64,000 nucleotides of DNA from Oncomelania hupensis (GCA_036898135.1 CM072513.1:79541463-79605462); one strand, 5' to 3'; positions 40,594 to 63,504 are shown, numbered from the stretch's first letter. The notes: a model not told the origin generated them from the sequence alone. Program-made: numbers and translations.

Positions 40594-40822
40594 CCGCCGT
40601 AGCTCAATTGGTAGAGCGTTCGCCTGGCACACCGATGACCCAGGTTCGAATCCCGTGGTGGGCGATATAAAATGGGGCCATTTTTACTGTCCATTTTAGC
40701 AGTATGATTGCTTTGGTGGTTCAGTGTTGATTCAGGTCCTTACCCCTCTTTTCCCTGGGATGGTTATCCCTGTCTGCCATATCGCCAATGGTGGGTGTAG
40801 ACGTTAAACCTCAATGTTCATT
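40594..40822 (+). repeat. tRNA-type SINE (SINE-B), intact copy
   Basis: Head with A box (TAGCTCAATTGGTAGAGCG) and B box (GGTTCGAATCC) 32 bp apart. A unique body follows, ending GACGTTAAACCTCAATG. A 12-bp direct repeat CAAGGACAAACA flanks it (40557-40568, 40823-40834). A C/T stretch between the left repeat and the A box makes the exact 5' end uncertain. Confidence 0.82.
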
Positions 40823-41040
40823 CAAGGACAAACAAGATTTACTGCCCTTTATAATAGTTTGTATTTTATCCTAATGCGCTGTACAAATGCGGTCACAGGA
40901 GAATTCAATATTTGTGCTAATTTGACATGATTTTCCACTATATGTTAGGAGAAACTGATAGGCTAATCATTAGTCTTTGCTATTGATTGGTTCTGAGTTA
41001 GTCACCGTTTAGCTCACAACTCCAAAATGATTGAGCTATA

Positions 41041-41152
<112 letters not shown>

Positions 41153-41489
41153 CCATCGTCGTCATCATCATAATACTGGATTAATTCGTCGTCATATTCT
41201 CAAAGATATAAAAGTAAACAGTAAGATATAATATAGGCCATAAGGCGGTGACAGCAAAGACTATTCAGCTATTTTCTTTGGTGACAAAGGTGATAGCAGA
41301 TTTACGAGAAGTGGCCAATCAATACTCCTTTGGGTCTCTTTTTGTACTGGCTCACGATCGAGTACCAAATACCCGTGATCATTATTGCTGTACCCGGAAT
41401 ATCTCAGCTTTTTGGAGCGGAATGAGATGATGCTGATGATAAGAATAGTCACACAGAGTAACTAGTGCTGTAGAGGAGCCGCTGTGACA

Positions 41490-43590
41490 TCGTTTCGTTT
41501 CGTTTCGTTTCGTTAAATAAATTAATGTCCCCGGACACCTGAGCATATAAGGGACGTAAATATGAGGGATTAAAATAGTAAGATATGACCTTTATTATTT
41601 TAAAACTCTTTCCAGGACCACTTTTAAAATCCATGGTGATGAGGAGACGGGACTTCGTTTGTTACATTCACACGCTAGCATGGAAACAATGGATATGATA
41701 AGAGTTTAAAATCTGTAAGTTTACTTTACAATGTTAGATTAAGATTACAATGCAGATGACAGAATATGTCACTGCAAACTAAGACGACAAATATACAAAG
41801 TTAGGCGATACGGGTATGGCTTCCCTTATTTAAAACGCTATAGGGGAAAGGGTCCACATAATTATAATTACTCTCATTAACGATCTGGATAAATTAGGTC
41901 GTTGGATAACTTTAAACTATGTTAAACTTATAAGAAGAAACAACATCTATGTTTGGGCTAGTTAGACTAAGAGCCACAATACAGTGGCACTTCCACCCGT
42001 GGGATGTATAGAAAAACAATATGGGGATAGGAGGGTCCGCATACATTCCTCCGGTCAGGCCGGGGTGCCACACGCTTTCACACGATTTACTTTGCTATCT
42101 AATAGCACATTCTCATATATAAACTCGTCTAACTATAACATAACTATAATTTCTCACGTTAAAAGGTGAAGTTAAATTTGGTCATTTAATGGACTTTAAA
42201 ACGATGATAAAAGTTTCAGTAAAAACATACACGTGTATTGGACTCAATTAAACTAAGAACCACACTGCGGTGGCGCTTCCAACCGTGGTTTGTGTAGAAA
42301 ACAAATGGGGAATAGGAGGGTCCACATACAGTCCTCGGGTCAAGCCGGGGTGCCACACGCTTTCAAACGTTCCTGACTCAATACTCTTTCATACCAAAAA
42401 GAAACAAGAGGCAATCGGATGATTTAAAAACACTTTCTTCCCTTCAATTCAGTCTTACGTAAACATACCTAGGGTGTCGTCCTGACCGCCAATGACCCAC
42501 GAACCAGTGCCTACGCCTAACCTTGGGTCATAGAAGATGGCCCACAGGCGACTGGTGTATGAGAGCGGTCGCCCTGATCAGGAAGCCCAGACCCCCGGAC
42601 TGAAAAGTCAGGCGGAAGCCACTCATATTCAACGGGTGTCCCAACCCCGAGACGGTCTCCACCACCTCAGTGAAGTACACCTCGTTAGTTCCGGACAGGC
42701 AAAAAGGCTGTGCTCAAAGCTCACCGGGGACCCACACAGGCACACGGCCGGTATGTAACGTGTCATCCAGTGTCCCGAGCACAGCCTAAACGCTATTTGT
42801 TTTATATGTGTTGGGATATTGGCGTTGAGAAGGACGGGGGATTCGTTTACCGGGAAGACCAAGAGAATCTCCCGGCACTCCAGGAGGAGAACTCCCCCGC
42901 CCACTCCGCCCACAGTCGTCTACGGACACCCCCCCCCCCCTGCCACCGACTGGAGAACCGGCGCTGAGAGGTCAGCCCACCCCTCCCCCCTCCCTCCCGA
43001 GGAGCCGAGAGCGGCGGCCCTGTCCGCCCGCTCGTTTCCAGGGATGCCCACGTGGGACGGGACCCATGATATGGTAAGGGAGATCCCCCTAGCAGACAGT
43101 GCCGCCGCAGCGGACAGGATATCGTCAACCAGACCAGGTCTGGCGTCCGAATGCCCCCGTTCTAGACAAATAATAGCTGATTGAGAGTCGGAGACCACAT
43201 CCCCGTGCCTGTTGGTAAGTGTATATCCGCCAACGCGGTTAGAGCATATTTTATGGCTAAGAGTTCTACCGTGAGTGTGCTCGAGCCAGGCGGTGCGCCA
43301 TAGGACCACTCCCCAACTCCCTGAATCACAAAGGCGAAACCGCCCCCCCCCCCTCCCTCCCTCACGCACCGAACCGTCAGTAAACACTCTAAAGGGAACA
43401 GGGGATGCCCTCCAACCTCTCCCTGGCTGTGTGATCAAGGGGAGATCAGCCCCCCTGGTCAGGTCTTCGAACGCTCCGAAGCATTCCAACGATGGCGGCT
43501 CCCATGGTATCCGGCATGGGGGAACCTTTTCAACCGGAACTGTCGAACCGTCTGTGTGACCAAGCAACGGTGCCACGCATTCACCGATAC
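41490..43590 (-). mobile_element. RNase H-bearing LINE, 3' part
   Basis: Minus strand: RNase H motifs FRVFTDGSV, then VELLAIKYALTALAD in a shifted frame, VVSDSQSAIICLERG and SWVPSHVGIPGNERAD; then the terminal cysteine/histidine motif CLCGSPVSFEHSLFACPE. At least two frameshifts disable it. A 3' UTR of about 970 bp follows and contains a tandem duplication (41955-42085 and 42245-42370). (ACGAA)n at 41490-41512 may be its tail. I/Jockey-group LINEs carry such an RNase H. Confidence 0.78.
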
Positions 43591-43850
43591 CGATGGTGAC
43601 ATCGTCAATGTTCCTAGTATCTTATTTCGGCTGGGAGCGATTGGGAGCATTCTCATTGGTCGACGCATTACAAAATTTGACGCATGCGCACAGTGCTATC
43701 GTAGTTAGTAAGGATTAGGGTTAGAGTTAGGGTTAGGGTTAGGGTTACGACGCCTAAGTATATCGTGAAAAGCCGGCCAGACTTGACCTGCGCATGCGCA
43801 AAGGAGCCCGGCTAAAGTAAAACACCCGGAAATTTGACGAGGTGACACCG
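43590..43850 (+). mobile_element. Single-unit copy of the TTAGGG-bearing element
   Basis: CGATGGTGACATCG at one end and GAGGTGACACCG at the other form imperfect inverted repeats. Between them lie TTCCTAGTATCTTA, CAAAATTTGACGCATGCGC, about five TTAGGG-type units and GACGCCTAAG, all shared with 24788-25176. It abuts the LINE at 41490-43590. Confidence 0.72.
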
Positions 43851-44276
43851 CATCTTGTGTAATTCAAGAGAGACAAAAAGTTTGTGTGTACAAAGTACAT
43901 GTAGTACTAGTGGAGGCGCATCTCCTGTAATTCAAGGGTGACGAACAGTTTGTATACAAACAAGTGCCTTTCGTGTTACCATTAGGGTTGTTTCAACATA
44001 TCCTTTATACGGATTAGGATTGAGTCATCTTTAAACCAAGTTGTGGTCCTGACTTGGCTTTTTGCAGTCCGCTGGATTCTCTAAACTGTGACTAACTAAC
44101 TCTGAGTACTTAGCCACTTTAAAATTTTTGCACAGATGGCGGACAGAGGACAGAAAGAGGGATGGAAGGACATTTTTTTTTGGATAGAATATTTGGACTC
44201 TTGCGCAGATTTGCAAAAATCTAAACATGTTTTGGGGGTTTTTTTGAAGGGGGAGGGGGGGGAAGGGAGAGGGGTT

Positions 44277-44860
44277 AGTTATTCCTTGCTTACAGGGTCC
44301 AGCGAACTGCAAAGAGCCGAATCAGGACCACAATACCAAGACCACCACTTCACTGAAAGAGGAATCACCCCTGATCCGCATAAAAGATCTGCCGAAACAA
44401 TCCTAGTGGTAACACTGAAGGCACTCCACCAGCCGGTCACTGTACAATAAAGACATCCCATGCAGGAGACGCTAATTTATTGAACCTCCGTTTACAAAAA
44501 CAAAATAGAATACAATCATCATTATAAAATATAAACAAAAACACATACATATAAAATGCCTACATAACATCATAGGAAGCTCCAGTGACCATTTGGCAGA
44601 AAGCGTCCAATATTCCCAAGCTGATCCAACAGACCTCACACACAAATGAGGAGTTTTACCCCGGAAGAGTTTTCAAGAAAAAAGGTAGGTGACTGGTCTA
44701 ACAATGAAGAAGATAGTACAGTAGATTGATAGAACAGAGTAGGAATGAGAAAGAACAATGGAGAAAGACAGGGACAGTGGAAATTTATAGCACTAAATTT
44801 CCAGAAAGTGGGGATACTATTTATACTGAAACCCCCGGCATCTCCATAAGAGGAGGGGGA
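44277..44860 (-). mobile_element. R600 family, copy B
   Basis: Same ordered blocks as copy A: CTGATCCGCATAAAAGATC, CATACATATAAAATGCC, CCAAGCTGATCCAACAGACC and TACTATTTATACTGAAACCC. The shared frame is broken here. Confidence 0.75.
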
Positions 44861-44870
44861 GGAGGGAAAA

Positions 44871-44922
44871 ATGTGTGTGTGTGTGTGTGTGGGCATGTTC
44901 GTGTGTGTGTGTGTGTGTGAGT
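44871..44922 (+). repeat. (GT)n microsatellite
   Basis: Interrupted GT run. Confidence 0.9.
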
Positions 44923-44929
44923 ATATAGA

Positions 44930-47270
44930 CTCACACTGCTATGCATGCGAGTCAAAAAACAATAACAAAGAGAAAAATAGCCTAGCTTTGTTTGCAATCA
45001 AAAGCAGAAAATTCTGTTAAAAATTTTTTCTCTCTGACTCTTTCTCCCTTCACCCTCACAAACAAATAACAATCAAAAGCAGGTTTAAACAAACATGTTG
45101 ATATTTATTTCATTTCAAAGTATCCATTATCAATGGACGCCGGACAAAGAAACAAACAAAATATTGTTAGCAAACCAACAAGTCCATCAAGCCCTGTGAA
45201 GTTTTTAAAAATAAAATTAAAAACTATTTCACTTCACTCCTGTTTTGTAGTGTTTAATGTAAAAAAAAACAAAAACAGCAAATACATCAACACATTAAAA
45301 GACAGAAAATTAAAGATTAGAAACAACAACAATAGTTTTTAAAAAAAAATGCAGTGACACCTCACCAGACAAGTTGACAATATTAAGAAAATATTAACCC
45401 TGCTGACACAAACAGTCCAAACAACCCAATTCAACTGGAAACTACAACTTCAACTGTATCTTTTTTTTCACAAACCAAAAAAGGGAAAAAAGAAAAAAAC
45501 AAACAACAAAACACAGGGCTATAACAAAGTATATCTGTTTACGTCAAAATTCAATCTGTGTTCAACCTGAATGCAAAAATGACCCCCAAACCATGACCAA
45601 AAAACCCCACAAACAATAACATCACACTCTGTTTCCAGAAACTTGTTCCTTTGTCAAACGCAATACGTCAACCAAATTGAAAACACCTTAACAAAGTTAA
45701 AATGAATAAACTAAAGAATCAACCCAATAACACAAATAAATAGTTTTAGTATTTATTGCTAAAAATAATAATTTAAAATGTAATGTAAATTCGGTTTGGA
45801 GAGGAGCAATAACATGCTCGTTTTCAAAATGCCTAAAATATGAATTGTTGCATTTTAATCATGCATTTTTGATGAGCAAAAAACATACATTAGTGAAGGA
45901 AAGACTAGATTGATTACACACAGCTGAACTCAGCCTGTCTTTATCGATGCATAGCTTACAGTTATTATTCGTCAACATAGTCCAACTTCAAATCTAAGTG
46001 TAAACACACACTGGTGCCCAGCTGACAGTCACTGTTCACCAATAAAGCCCAAATTTAGTTAAAAAGTCTTCATACATTCTGATGCACAACCCAAATCTTG
46101 AAACAGCGTTTTCAATGGCAATGGTTTAGCTGGTATTTGTGAAGAATTTGGAGAGATTGATTTGTTTGTGGCCACAGTTTCTCTGAACAGGTTTTTGAGG
46201 TGCTTTACCAACACTGACTGAATTTTGAATGCTGCACACTGGCTTCACAGATTGTGCATCAGCAACAATGACTGAAGATCATTGTCCAACTTTTCTGTTC
46301 CGAGAAAAACCATACTGTTCTCGGCGTACATATTTTTTCAATAGCGGAAATTCATTGAACTGCGGAAAATTACAAGCCCTGTAAAGAAAATTAATCAAGT
46401 GATTAAGACCAATAATTTTTTTTCATTTATTTGTTAAAAATACTCATTTAAAAATGTAAATTTGATAATGACAGAAGTAAAAGCTCTTTGAAAACGTTCA
46501 ACGCCAACAAAAATCATCTATATGATGCAACTAACTGAAAATTATTTTGCTGTTACGACACTATAAACTGTTAACACAGTGACAGACAGAGAGAGGATAG
46601 TGAAACTGTTAACACAGTGAAATGAAACTCAAACCAATAAAATAAAACATGAGAAACTTCCTAACGAAACAAACAAAATCTCTGTATCAACGTTATAGTT
46701 CATTAAAGTAAGAAAACAACTTTCACAAAGGACCTCTTTCTTTTTCGCTATACTGAATGCATAATCCAAATTCCTGTGGATACTTTTTGAACTGCGTGAA
46801 GACAAATTTCACCACTTTGGGCTGCTCATTTCACGCACGCACACATAAACACAAAAGTGAAAACTAGAGAGCCATACTTCCATTTTTCTTGGTTCACCTC
46901 TGAACTGGTGAAAATAGCCTCTAAGTTCTAGTTTTTTGGTTCATTCATCATCATCAATCATCCATCACCCTTGACCGGCTCAAGTTTAATTAAATTAACT
47001 TTCCAAATTTCCAGCACAAAAAATCTGCTTGGGCCCTCTCTCTATGTAGATCTTCTTTTAGCTTGAAACACACACAAACACTCTTCAATGATGCATTGAG
47101 AGTTTAGACAATTTTGTCATTTCAACAATTTTGTCTCAACCTGTGCTGCTAGAAAGTACAACACTATGTTTTATTTGATATTGTTCCGCAAAGTTAGATC
47201 AGTCGCATGGATGCGGGAGAAATGTTTTATGCTATAAAGAGCAAGAAGACAATACATCGCGATTAGTTAG
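44930..47270. other. 2.3 kb AT-rich intergenic DNA
   Basis: No coding frame, no member of the families listed here and no structured repeat seen. Confidence 0.45.
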
Positions 47271-47274
47271 TTAT

Positions 47275-48585
47275 ATTCATTGCTTACAGGGTCCAGCGGA
47301 CGGCAAAGAGCCGAATCAGGACCACAACTAGGCTGAAAGAGGACTCACTCCTGATCCGCATAAAAGATCTGCTGAAACAACCCCAGTGGTAACACTGAAG
47401 GCACTCCACCAGCTGGTCACTGTACAATAAAAGCATCCCACGCAGGGGTTGCTTAGGCTATACTCTAATTTATCGAACCCCCGTTTACAAAAACAAAATA
47501 GAATACCATCATCATTATAAAATATAAACAAAACACATACATATAAAATGCCTACATTACATATATTGATTGATTGATTGATTGATTCTTGCTTTAGGTC
47601 CAGCGGACTCCTCCGAGCCAAATCAGGACCGGACAACCCCCAATCCGCATAAAAGATCTGCCGAAACAACCCTAGTGGGAAAATTGAATGCCCTCCACCG
47701 GCCAGTCACTTTACAATAAAGACATCCCACGCGGGGGACGGCTGAGGGTTGACCTCAACTACGCGAACACCCCGGTTACAAAAACAAAATAGAATACAAA
47801 CATCATTATAAATCATCAATGAAACACATACATATAAAATGCCTATAGTGCTAAATAGTACAATCATAGGAAGCCCTAGTGACCACCCGGCAGAAAGCGT
47901 CCAACACTCCCAAGCTGATCCAACAGACCTCATACACAAACAAGGAGTCTTGTCCAGGAAGAGTTTTCAAGAAAAAAGGTAGGTCATTGATCTAGCGAAG
48001 AAGAAGATAGTATAGCAGAGTGAAGGACAGAGCAGGAATAGTAAAGAGTAAATGAGGAAGACAGCGACAGTGGGAATTTAAAGCACTAAATTTCCATAAA
48101 GTGGGGATACTATTTATACTGAAAAACCCCGGCACTCCAACGGGGGTACTGTTGCCGCAGTGAAACTGTCTTGCCTATAAAGGAAAGACAGGTTTTCAAC
48201 TGTGGCTTTCACTGTTCCCTTTATAGGTTTGAACAATCTACAGTGGCAAGATTGCTCATGACCCCAAGGGGTACATTACATATAAAATGCCTACATTACT
48301 AAATAATAATATCATAGGAAGCCCTAGTGACCATTTGGCAGAAAGCGTCCAATATTCCCAAGCTGATACAACAGACCTCACACACAAATGAGGAGTTTTG
48401 TCCGGGAAGAGTTTTCAAGAAAAAAGTTAGGTGACTGACCTAGCAAAGAAGAAGATAGTATAGTAGATTGATAGTAAAGAGTAGGAATGAGAAAGACAGC
48501 GGCAGTGGGAATTTGAAGCACTAAATTTCCAGAAAGTGGGGATACTATTTATACAGAAACCCCTGGCAACCCAATGGAGGATAAT
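47275..48585 (-). mobile_element. R600 family, older copy C/E split by a younger copy D
   Basis: Parts 47275-47560 and 48277-48585 together form one copy; the block TACATATAAAATGCCTACA sits at both edges of the interruption because it was duplicated on insertion of copy D. Confidence 0.78.
47561..48276 (-). mobile_element. R600 family, full-length copy D (716 bp)
   Basis: Flanked by a perfect 23-bp direct repeat (47538-47560 and 48277-48299). On the minus strand it begins AATGTACCCCTTGGGG, has a foldable leader (CCTATAAAGG...CCCTTTATAGG), then GTATAAATAG and ends with GACCTAAAGCAAG and an (AATC)n tail. This defines the family's ends better than copy A, which lacks the leader. Confidence 0.82.
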
Positions 48586-48823
48586 ACGATAGTAATGAAA
48601 AGAAAAGATACAAAGTGAATCCAATGCATTATGAATAAACTATGTATGACATGTATCAAACCATTAGTCAAAATACATACACTAAAAAAAAGGCAATTTG
48701 ACTGATCACAAAAACTCTGTTCATTTTATCTATCAAAACATCTACATTACAAAAGAACTTGTTCATTCAGTCATTGATCTAATTATTCAGTGTGCACTGC
48801 TCATTACATTTTAGTTTATGGAA

Positions 48824-48924
<101 letters not shown>

Positions 48925-49024
48925 TTATTATTCACTTCCAACATTCGTCCTTCGAAAACACACACAAACACACATATGAGCATACATACATGCAAGCCAA
49001 GTCATTAAGTCGAGTGCATTTGTT

Positions 49025-49158
49025 ATTCATTGCTTAAAGGATCCAGCGGACGACTGCAAAGAAACGAATAAGGACCACAAAATCAAGACCGCAACTTGGT
49101 TGAAAGGGGACTCACTCCTGATCCGTATAAAAGATCTGCTGAAACAACCCTGTGTGCA
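49025..49158 (-). mobile_element. R600 family, 3' fragment F
   Basis: ATTGCTTAAAGGATCCAGCG to AAAAGATCTGCTGAAACAAC only: the 3' end in element orientation. Confidence 0.7.
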
Positions 49159-49430
49159 AGCACACATACACACACTGACACCACCAAGGCAAGTCACCAA
49201 AGTTACGAAATGGCGCGCCAAAGAGAAACATGCATTTTATACATGAAATATCCATGCTGATAGCAAAGCCACACAGATCCCCCCCCCAAAAAAAAATCAA
49301 AGACAAGTATTTCCGAAAACACAGTGTGTATATTGTGTCATGTGTGTCTCAAACCCATATACATACACTACAGATTCAAAAGATCAAAGAACACAAAGAA
49401 GACTGAAAGGACAAAGAGCCAGTGAGAATT

Positions 49431-49550
<120 letters not shown>

Positions 49551-49624
49551 TATTAATAACAGATAGATATAATTAAACATCTCACAAAAAGATTAATAAG
49601 ATCACGGGAAATTAAAGAAAGAAA

Positions 49625-49652
49625 AGGCAAGGAATGAGAGAGAATGAGAGAG

Positions 49653-49740
<88 letters not shown>
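49625..49740 (+). repeat. (GA)n microsatellite
   Basis: About 50 GA units, interrupted at the left. Confidence 0.95.
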
Positions 49741-49743
<3 letters not shown>

Positions 49744-50560
49744 GAATACCAAGAGAGAAAGTGATAGAGAAGACCTAGAATTATAGAGAGAAACAGACAA
49801 GAGCATGAAAATACCCAAAATGAGAGAGAAAGACAGATGAAAATAAAAGAAAGAGAAAGAATAAACATTTAAAATCACCCCTTTTTTTGGACCCCTTTGA
49901 CAAGATTATGACATCAGGTATGATAAGAACACTTTCAAATACACATTAACACACACACCAAATTACAATTTTCACATTCATAGAATCCATTACGACTTAG
50001 GTGACAAAAATAATACAATAAATACAAAACTAAAAACAACTAAAGTAAAAGTTCTGATTTTAGACTTTTGATACATGGAATAAAACTTGGATTTTGACAA
50101 AAAGGCACAAACCAAAAACGATAAAAAAATTTTTTTAAAGGACCTCAATACGTGCCAAAAGTAAAAAAGACAACAAAAAACCATAAATAAACAACATTTT
50201 TAACAGCAAAACTTGTTTTATACTACACACACATCTATGCTAAACCACACTTTAAAACTTGAGGACACATTATTTTCCTACACTGATAACGATATGCATC
50301 TATTATAGGTTAAAACAAAGGTTTGTTTGTTGTTTGTTTGTTTAATTTAACGTCTTTTCATCCAAATGATTTTAGACTTTAAAAAAAAAAAAAAAGGCAC
50401 TTCTCACTTTTTTTCTTTTCCTTCCTTTCCAATACCTTTCAGTTTAAAATGAAGAGCGGAGAACTAGGATCATGAATCCATTTTTCCAGACTGGTTCCAC
50501 TATTCTCTTTGCTGTCATCTTTCTCAGATCTCAAGTGGGCCAACACAGGCTGTTAGGTTA
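49741..50560. other. AT-rich intergenic DNA
   Basis: No gene or repeat family recognised apart from a (GTTT)n run near 50321. Confidence 0.45.
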
Positions 50561-50574
50561 AAAAAAAAAACCAG

Positions 50575-50745
50575 TTACACCGATGCAGGCAAAAAGGCCA
50601 TGCGCCAAACTAAGGCAGCAAAATTGGCACCTCAGGTGGGCTTGGGTTAGGCCCTGGTTTTGATCAGCCAGCATCTTGAGCAGCTCTCGAGCTGGACGCA
50701 AAAAAATAAAAGCGTGCTATACATGAACGATTAAATAATAAACAT
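50575..50745 (+). repeat. SINE-A 3' half
   Basis: CTTGGGTTAGGCCCTGG, CATCTTGAGCAGCTCTCGAG and GCGTGCTATACATGAACG with a (TAAA) tail. Confidence 0.68.
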
Positions 50746-50999
50746 GAAATAAAACGACACTAACATGTATACTTCCAAATAAAAACATGAAAATGTTTAT
50801 CACAGATATTTCAGTCCACCTTCTTCAACGTCAAGGTAGAGAGAGAGAGAGAAAGAAAGAGAGATTGACATGACGTTCCTTTGCAAGGCAAAACTAAATT
50901 CAAGCCAGCGATTTAGCCATTTTGACAATTTAAACAGTGTCCTTTGGGCTTTGTTCCTGGTTGCTTACTAGATTATCAGCGCTACAAGACAACAACACA

Positions 51000-51365
51000 G
51001 CAAAACATAATACAATCAATACAATAGAATACAATACAATGCAATACATCACAGGCAATACTAGACTCGTCATTTCATTCCTTGTTGAAGATAATTGTTT
51101 TGTCAAGTTCTGTAGAGTATATTGTTAAACATGAACCAAATACAAGACAATACAATACAATGCAATGCAATACTAGAGCCATTCTTTTCTTCTTTGCCTG
51201 AAGATAATCATATTGTCAAAGTTCGGTAAATAGTGGAACATTAGCGGGATACAACCCAAGACTCATACCAATACCAGACAATACCAGACTCATCGATTTT
51301 GGAATCTTTGTTAAAAGATCCTGGTGTTTTCTAGTCCTGTGTATTGTCGAAACATTAACCCAATC
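51000..51365 (+). repeat. Three-copy tandem repeat, about 111-bp unit
   Basis: TACTAGACTCGTCATTTC (51059), TACTAGAGCCATTCTTTT (51171) and TACCAGACTCATCGATTTT (51281) mark three diverged copies, each preceded by CAATAC-type repeats. Confidence 0.75.
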
Positions 51366-51644
51366 AATACTTTTAAAAAACTGTGATGTTGGATTCTATG
51401 CCCCAGTCGGCTTTAAACTCTTGAAGAAGCACAAGGTAACATGGATGGCTGCTGCTGGAGCCTCGACATACAAAGTTAAAATCTTGACATCGTAAAAAGC
51501 TCCAATGGAATAAAAAGAGGAAGCACGCCGAGTCTTAGACTCTCCTTGAAGAAGCATTTTTTTTACTAAGTGAAATACCTCAGTGAATTTTGCCATTCTG
51601 CTTGGGATCTGTTACGGCTACTAAAGTACAGAATTTATATATAG

Positions 51645-52213
51645 TTAGTCATTGTTTATAGGGTCCATCGGACTGCAAAAAGCCGAATCAGGACCACAAC
51701 TTGGTAGAAAGAGGACTCAACCCCGATCCGTATAAAAGATCTGCTGAAGCAACACTAATGGTAACACCGAAGGCACTCCACCAGCCAGTCACTTTACAAT
51801 AGAGGCATCCCATGCAGGGGACGCTGAAGCTGTCCTCTAATTTATCGAACCCCTGTATACAAAAATAAAATAGAATATAAATATCATTATAAAATATTAA
51901 CAAAATGCATACATATAAAATGCCTACATTTCTAAATAATAATATCATAGAAAGCCATAGTGACCATTTGGCAGAAAGCGTCCAATATCCCCAAGCTGAC
52001 CCAACAGACCCCATACACAAATGAGGAATTTTGGGAGAGTTTTCAAGAAAAAGGGTAGGTGACTGGTCTAGCGAAGAAGATAGTAGATTGATAGAACAGA
52101 TTAGGAATGAGAAAGAACAAATGAGAATGACAGAAACAATGGTAATTTAAAGCTCTAAACTGCCACAAAGTGGGGATACTATTTATACAGAAAACCCTGG
52201 CACCCCAACGGGG
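51645..52213 (-). mobile_element. R600 family, copy G
   Basis: Near-complete copy; the shared minus-strand frame (MCMGSVGSAWGYWTLSAK...) is open for 110 codons at 52020-51688. TACTATTTATACAGAAAACC marks the promoter-like end. Confidence 0.76.
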
Positions 52214-52214
52214 C

Positions 52215-53700
52215 TGCAGATACCAAGCAGAATGGAGATATATAAACACTCAAAGCATGAGCCAAGTCAACAAAGTCTATACCATTTACAATATTATATA
52301 AATACAGGCATACACACAACATCACTAAATAACGCATGCTGTTGTTGAGTAGCAATCTCATAAAGTTATGGATTACAACAAAAACTCTTGTGAAAGGAAC
52401 GAATACTACTCAGTTCATTACATAAAGACATTCTTCTTAGGCATCCATTCAAAAGTCAAGACTGTGCAAGAAGAACAACAGAAAGTAAAAGGCCATGCCC
52501 AAAGAAAAACAGACATATAAAAAGAAGATGAAATAAATAGCATTAATTATAACAAACAGACGTAAAATTTCACAAAATATCGAAATAAATGTGATAAAAA
52601 CCAAAATAAATATGATATTCTATAACAAACATAATAGCCTGACAACAGTGCAAAATAATTGTGAAGAAAATGGCCTACGCACGGACTACAAAACGGTAAA
52701 ATGGACGGCATTGGATTGTGTGAGTGGAAAATAAAATAATAATTTTTGAAAAAAAAAATTCACTTGTAATATTTTCTCTTTTGAGTGAATGTGAATATCT
52801 TTGTGCAGGATTCTGACACATGAAAAATTAAAAAGCAGTAAAATAAAAATACAAATTCATAAAAAGAGATTCTGAGTTATTAAGAAAAAAAACCAGGATA
52901 AAAGCAATACAAGATTGTTGTTTTTTAAATTAAGGTAACACTTTTTTAATGTCTGATTTAGTTTAGACAAATATTTGCAACTGTGGATCAACCCCTTGCT
53001 GTGTATATTTAAAACAAACAAATTAAGCTAAAAATCATAAAATACAAATCAAGGCATCAAACAAATAACATAAAAATTAATGACTACATCTTAAATAGAA
53101 ACCAGACAAAACAAAAAATACAAGAATAAAAGGACTCAAAATAAATGTTACATCTTTGAAATTTAAAGTTAAAAGTTATATCAATTTTACATTGGAATGT
53201 TATCTCCAAGCATTTCAATCAATTATGACGTACACTTGGGATGAATCTTGAAAAACACAGTTTGGCAAATTTTTGTTTCATCCAAACAAATGAACAAATG
53301 ATATTACCACAATACAAATTTGGAAAGAACTGAAACAACTTGCAATACTTTTTTTGAATAGAAAAACTAAGTTCAGTCATTCACTAAGTTACAAGACTAT
53401 AAAACATTCGATGCATTCCTCTCTTGCCTTGTCCAGAAGAAAACACAGGTGCATGTACATCAAAATATTTCGACAGAAAAACCATTTAACAGTGATGTTC
53501 AAAATCTTGTGCAAAAATGATGTTTCTGTCCGAACATAGATACAGGCACACACACACATTCTCACACACTTTCTCTTTTACACCCACACACAGACAGACA
53601 CACATGGACAGACAAGCAAGTACATGTATGCCTGCCAAAATTTTACCCCAAATTGCTAGATCCAGACAACTTTTAAGTAGTCTGCCTACAAATCACAAGA
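52215..53700. other. AT-rich DNA downstream of gene 3
   Basis: No element recognised. It may include the 3' UTR of the gene whose stop codon is at 54322. Confidence 0.4.
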
Positions 53701-53701
53701 T

Positions 53702-53980
53702 TTTGATAATATGCCTCTTTCTGCCTTTCCCTCGTGTGATAACAAGTGTCTCTTTATCTGCACAAGCAATTGTCCAAGTCCAATCTTCATTAGGACATGA
53801 AGTTATCCATCTCCTTTTAAAAAAACAAAATATTCCAGTTGATAACAATACAGCCTCCTTATGTCTTTCCCTTGTCTGATAGTAAGTGTCTGTTTCAGTG
53901 CACACCCAATTTCTCAATCTTCATTGGAAAATGACGTTATCCCATTCCTTTCTTTAAAATAAAAAAAAAAAGTCCCACTG
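53702..53980 (+). repeat. Two-copy tandem duplication, 140-bp unit
   Basis: CTGCCTTTCCCTCGTGTGAT (53721) and ATGTCTTTCCCTTGTCTGAT (53861) begin two copies; both continue through CAATCTTCATT and a poly-A stretch. Confidence 0.78.
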
Positions 53981-54064
53981 ATATTGACACGAGAAGACCT
54001 AAGTACAGCGCACAGCAAACATTACTACTTACTTGTGCCGAGTACGGAGAATATAGTTCACAAG

Positions 54065-63504
<9,440 letters not shown>

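Noticed and set aside
40594..40666. Functional tRNA gene
   Set aside because: A and B boxes are good, but the sequence continues into a SINE body and is flanked by a 12-bp target duplication.
42819..43184. Plus-strand proline/arginine-rich frames
   Set aside because: Complement of the RNase H region of a LINE.
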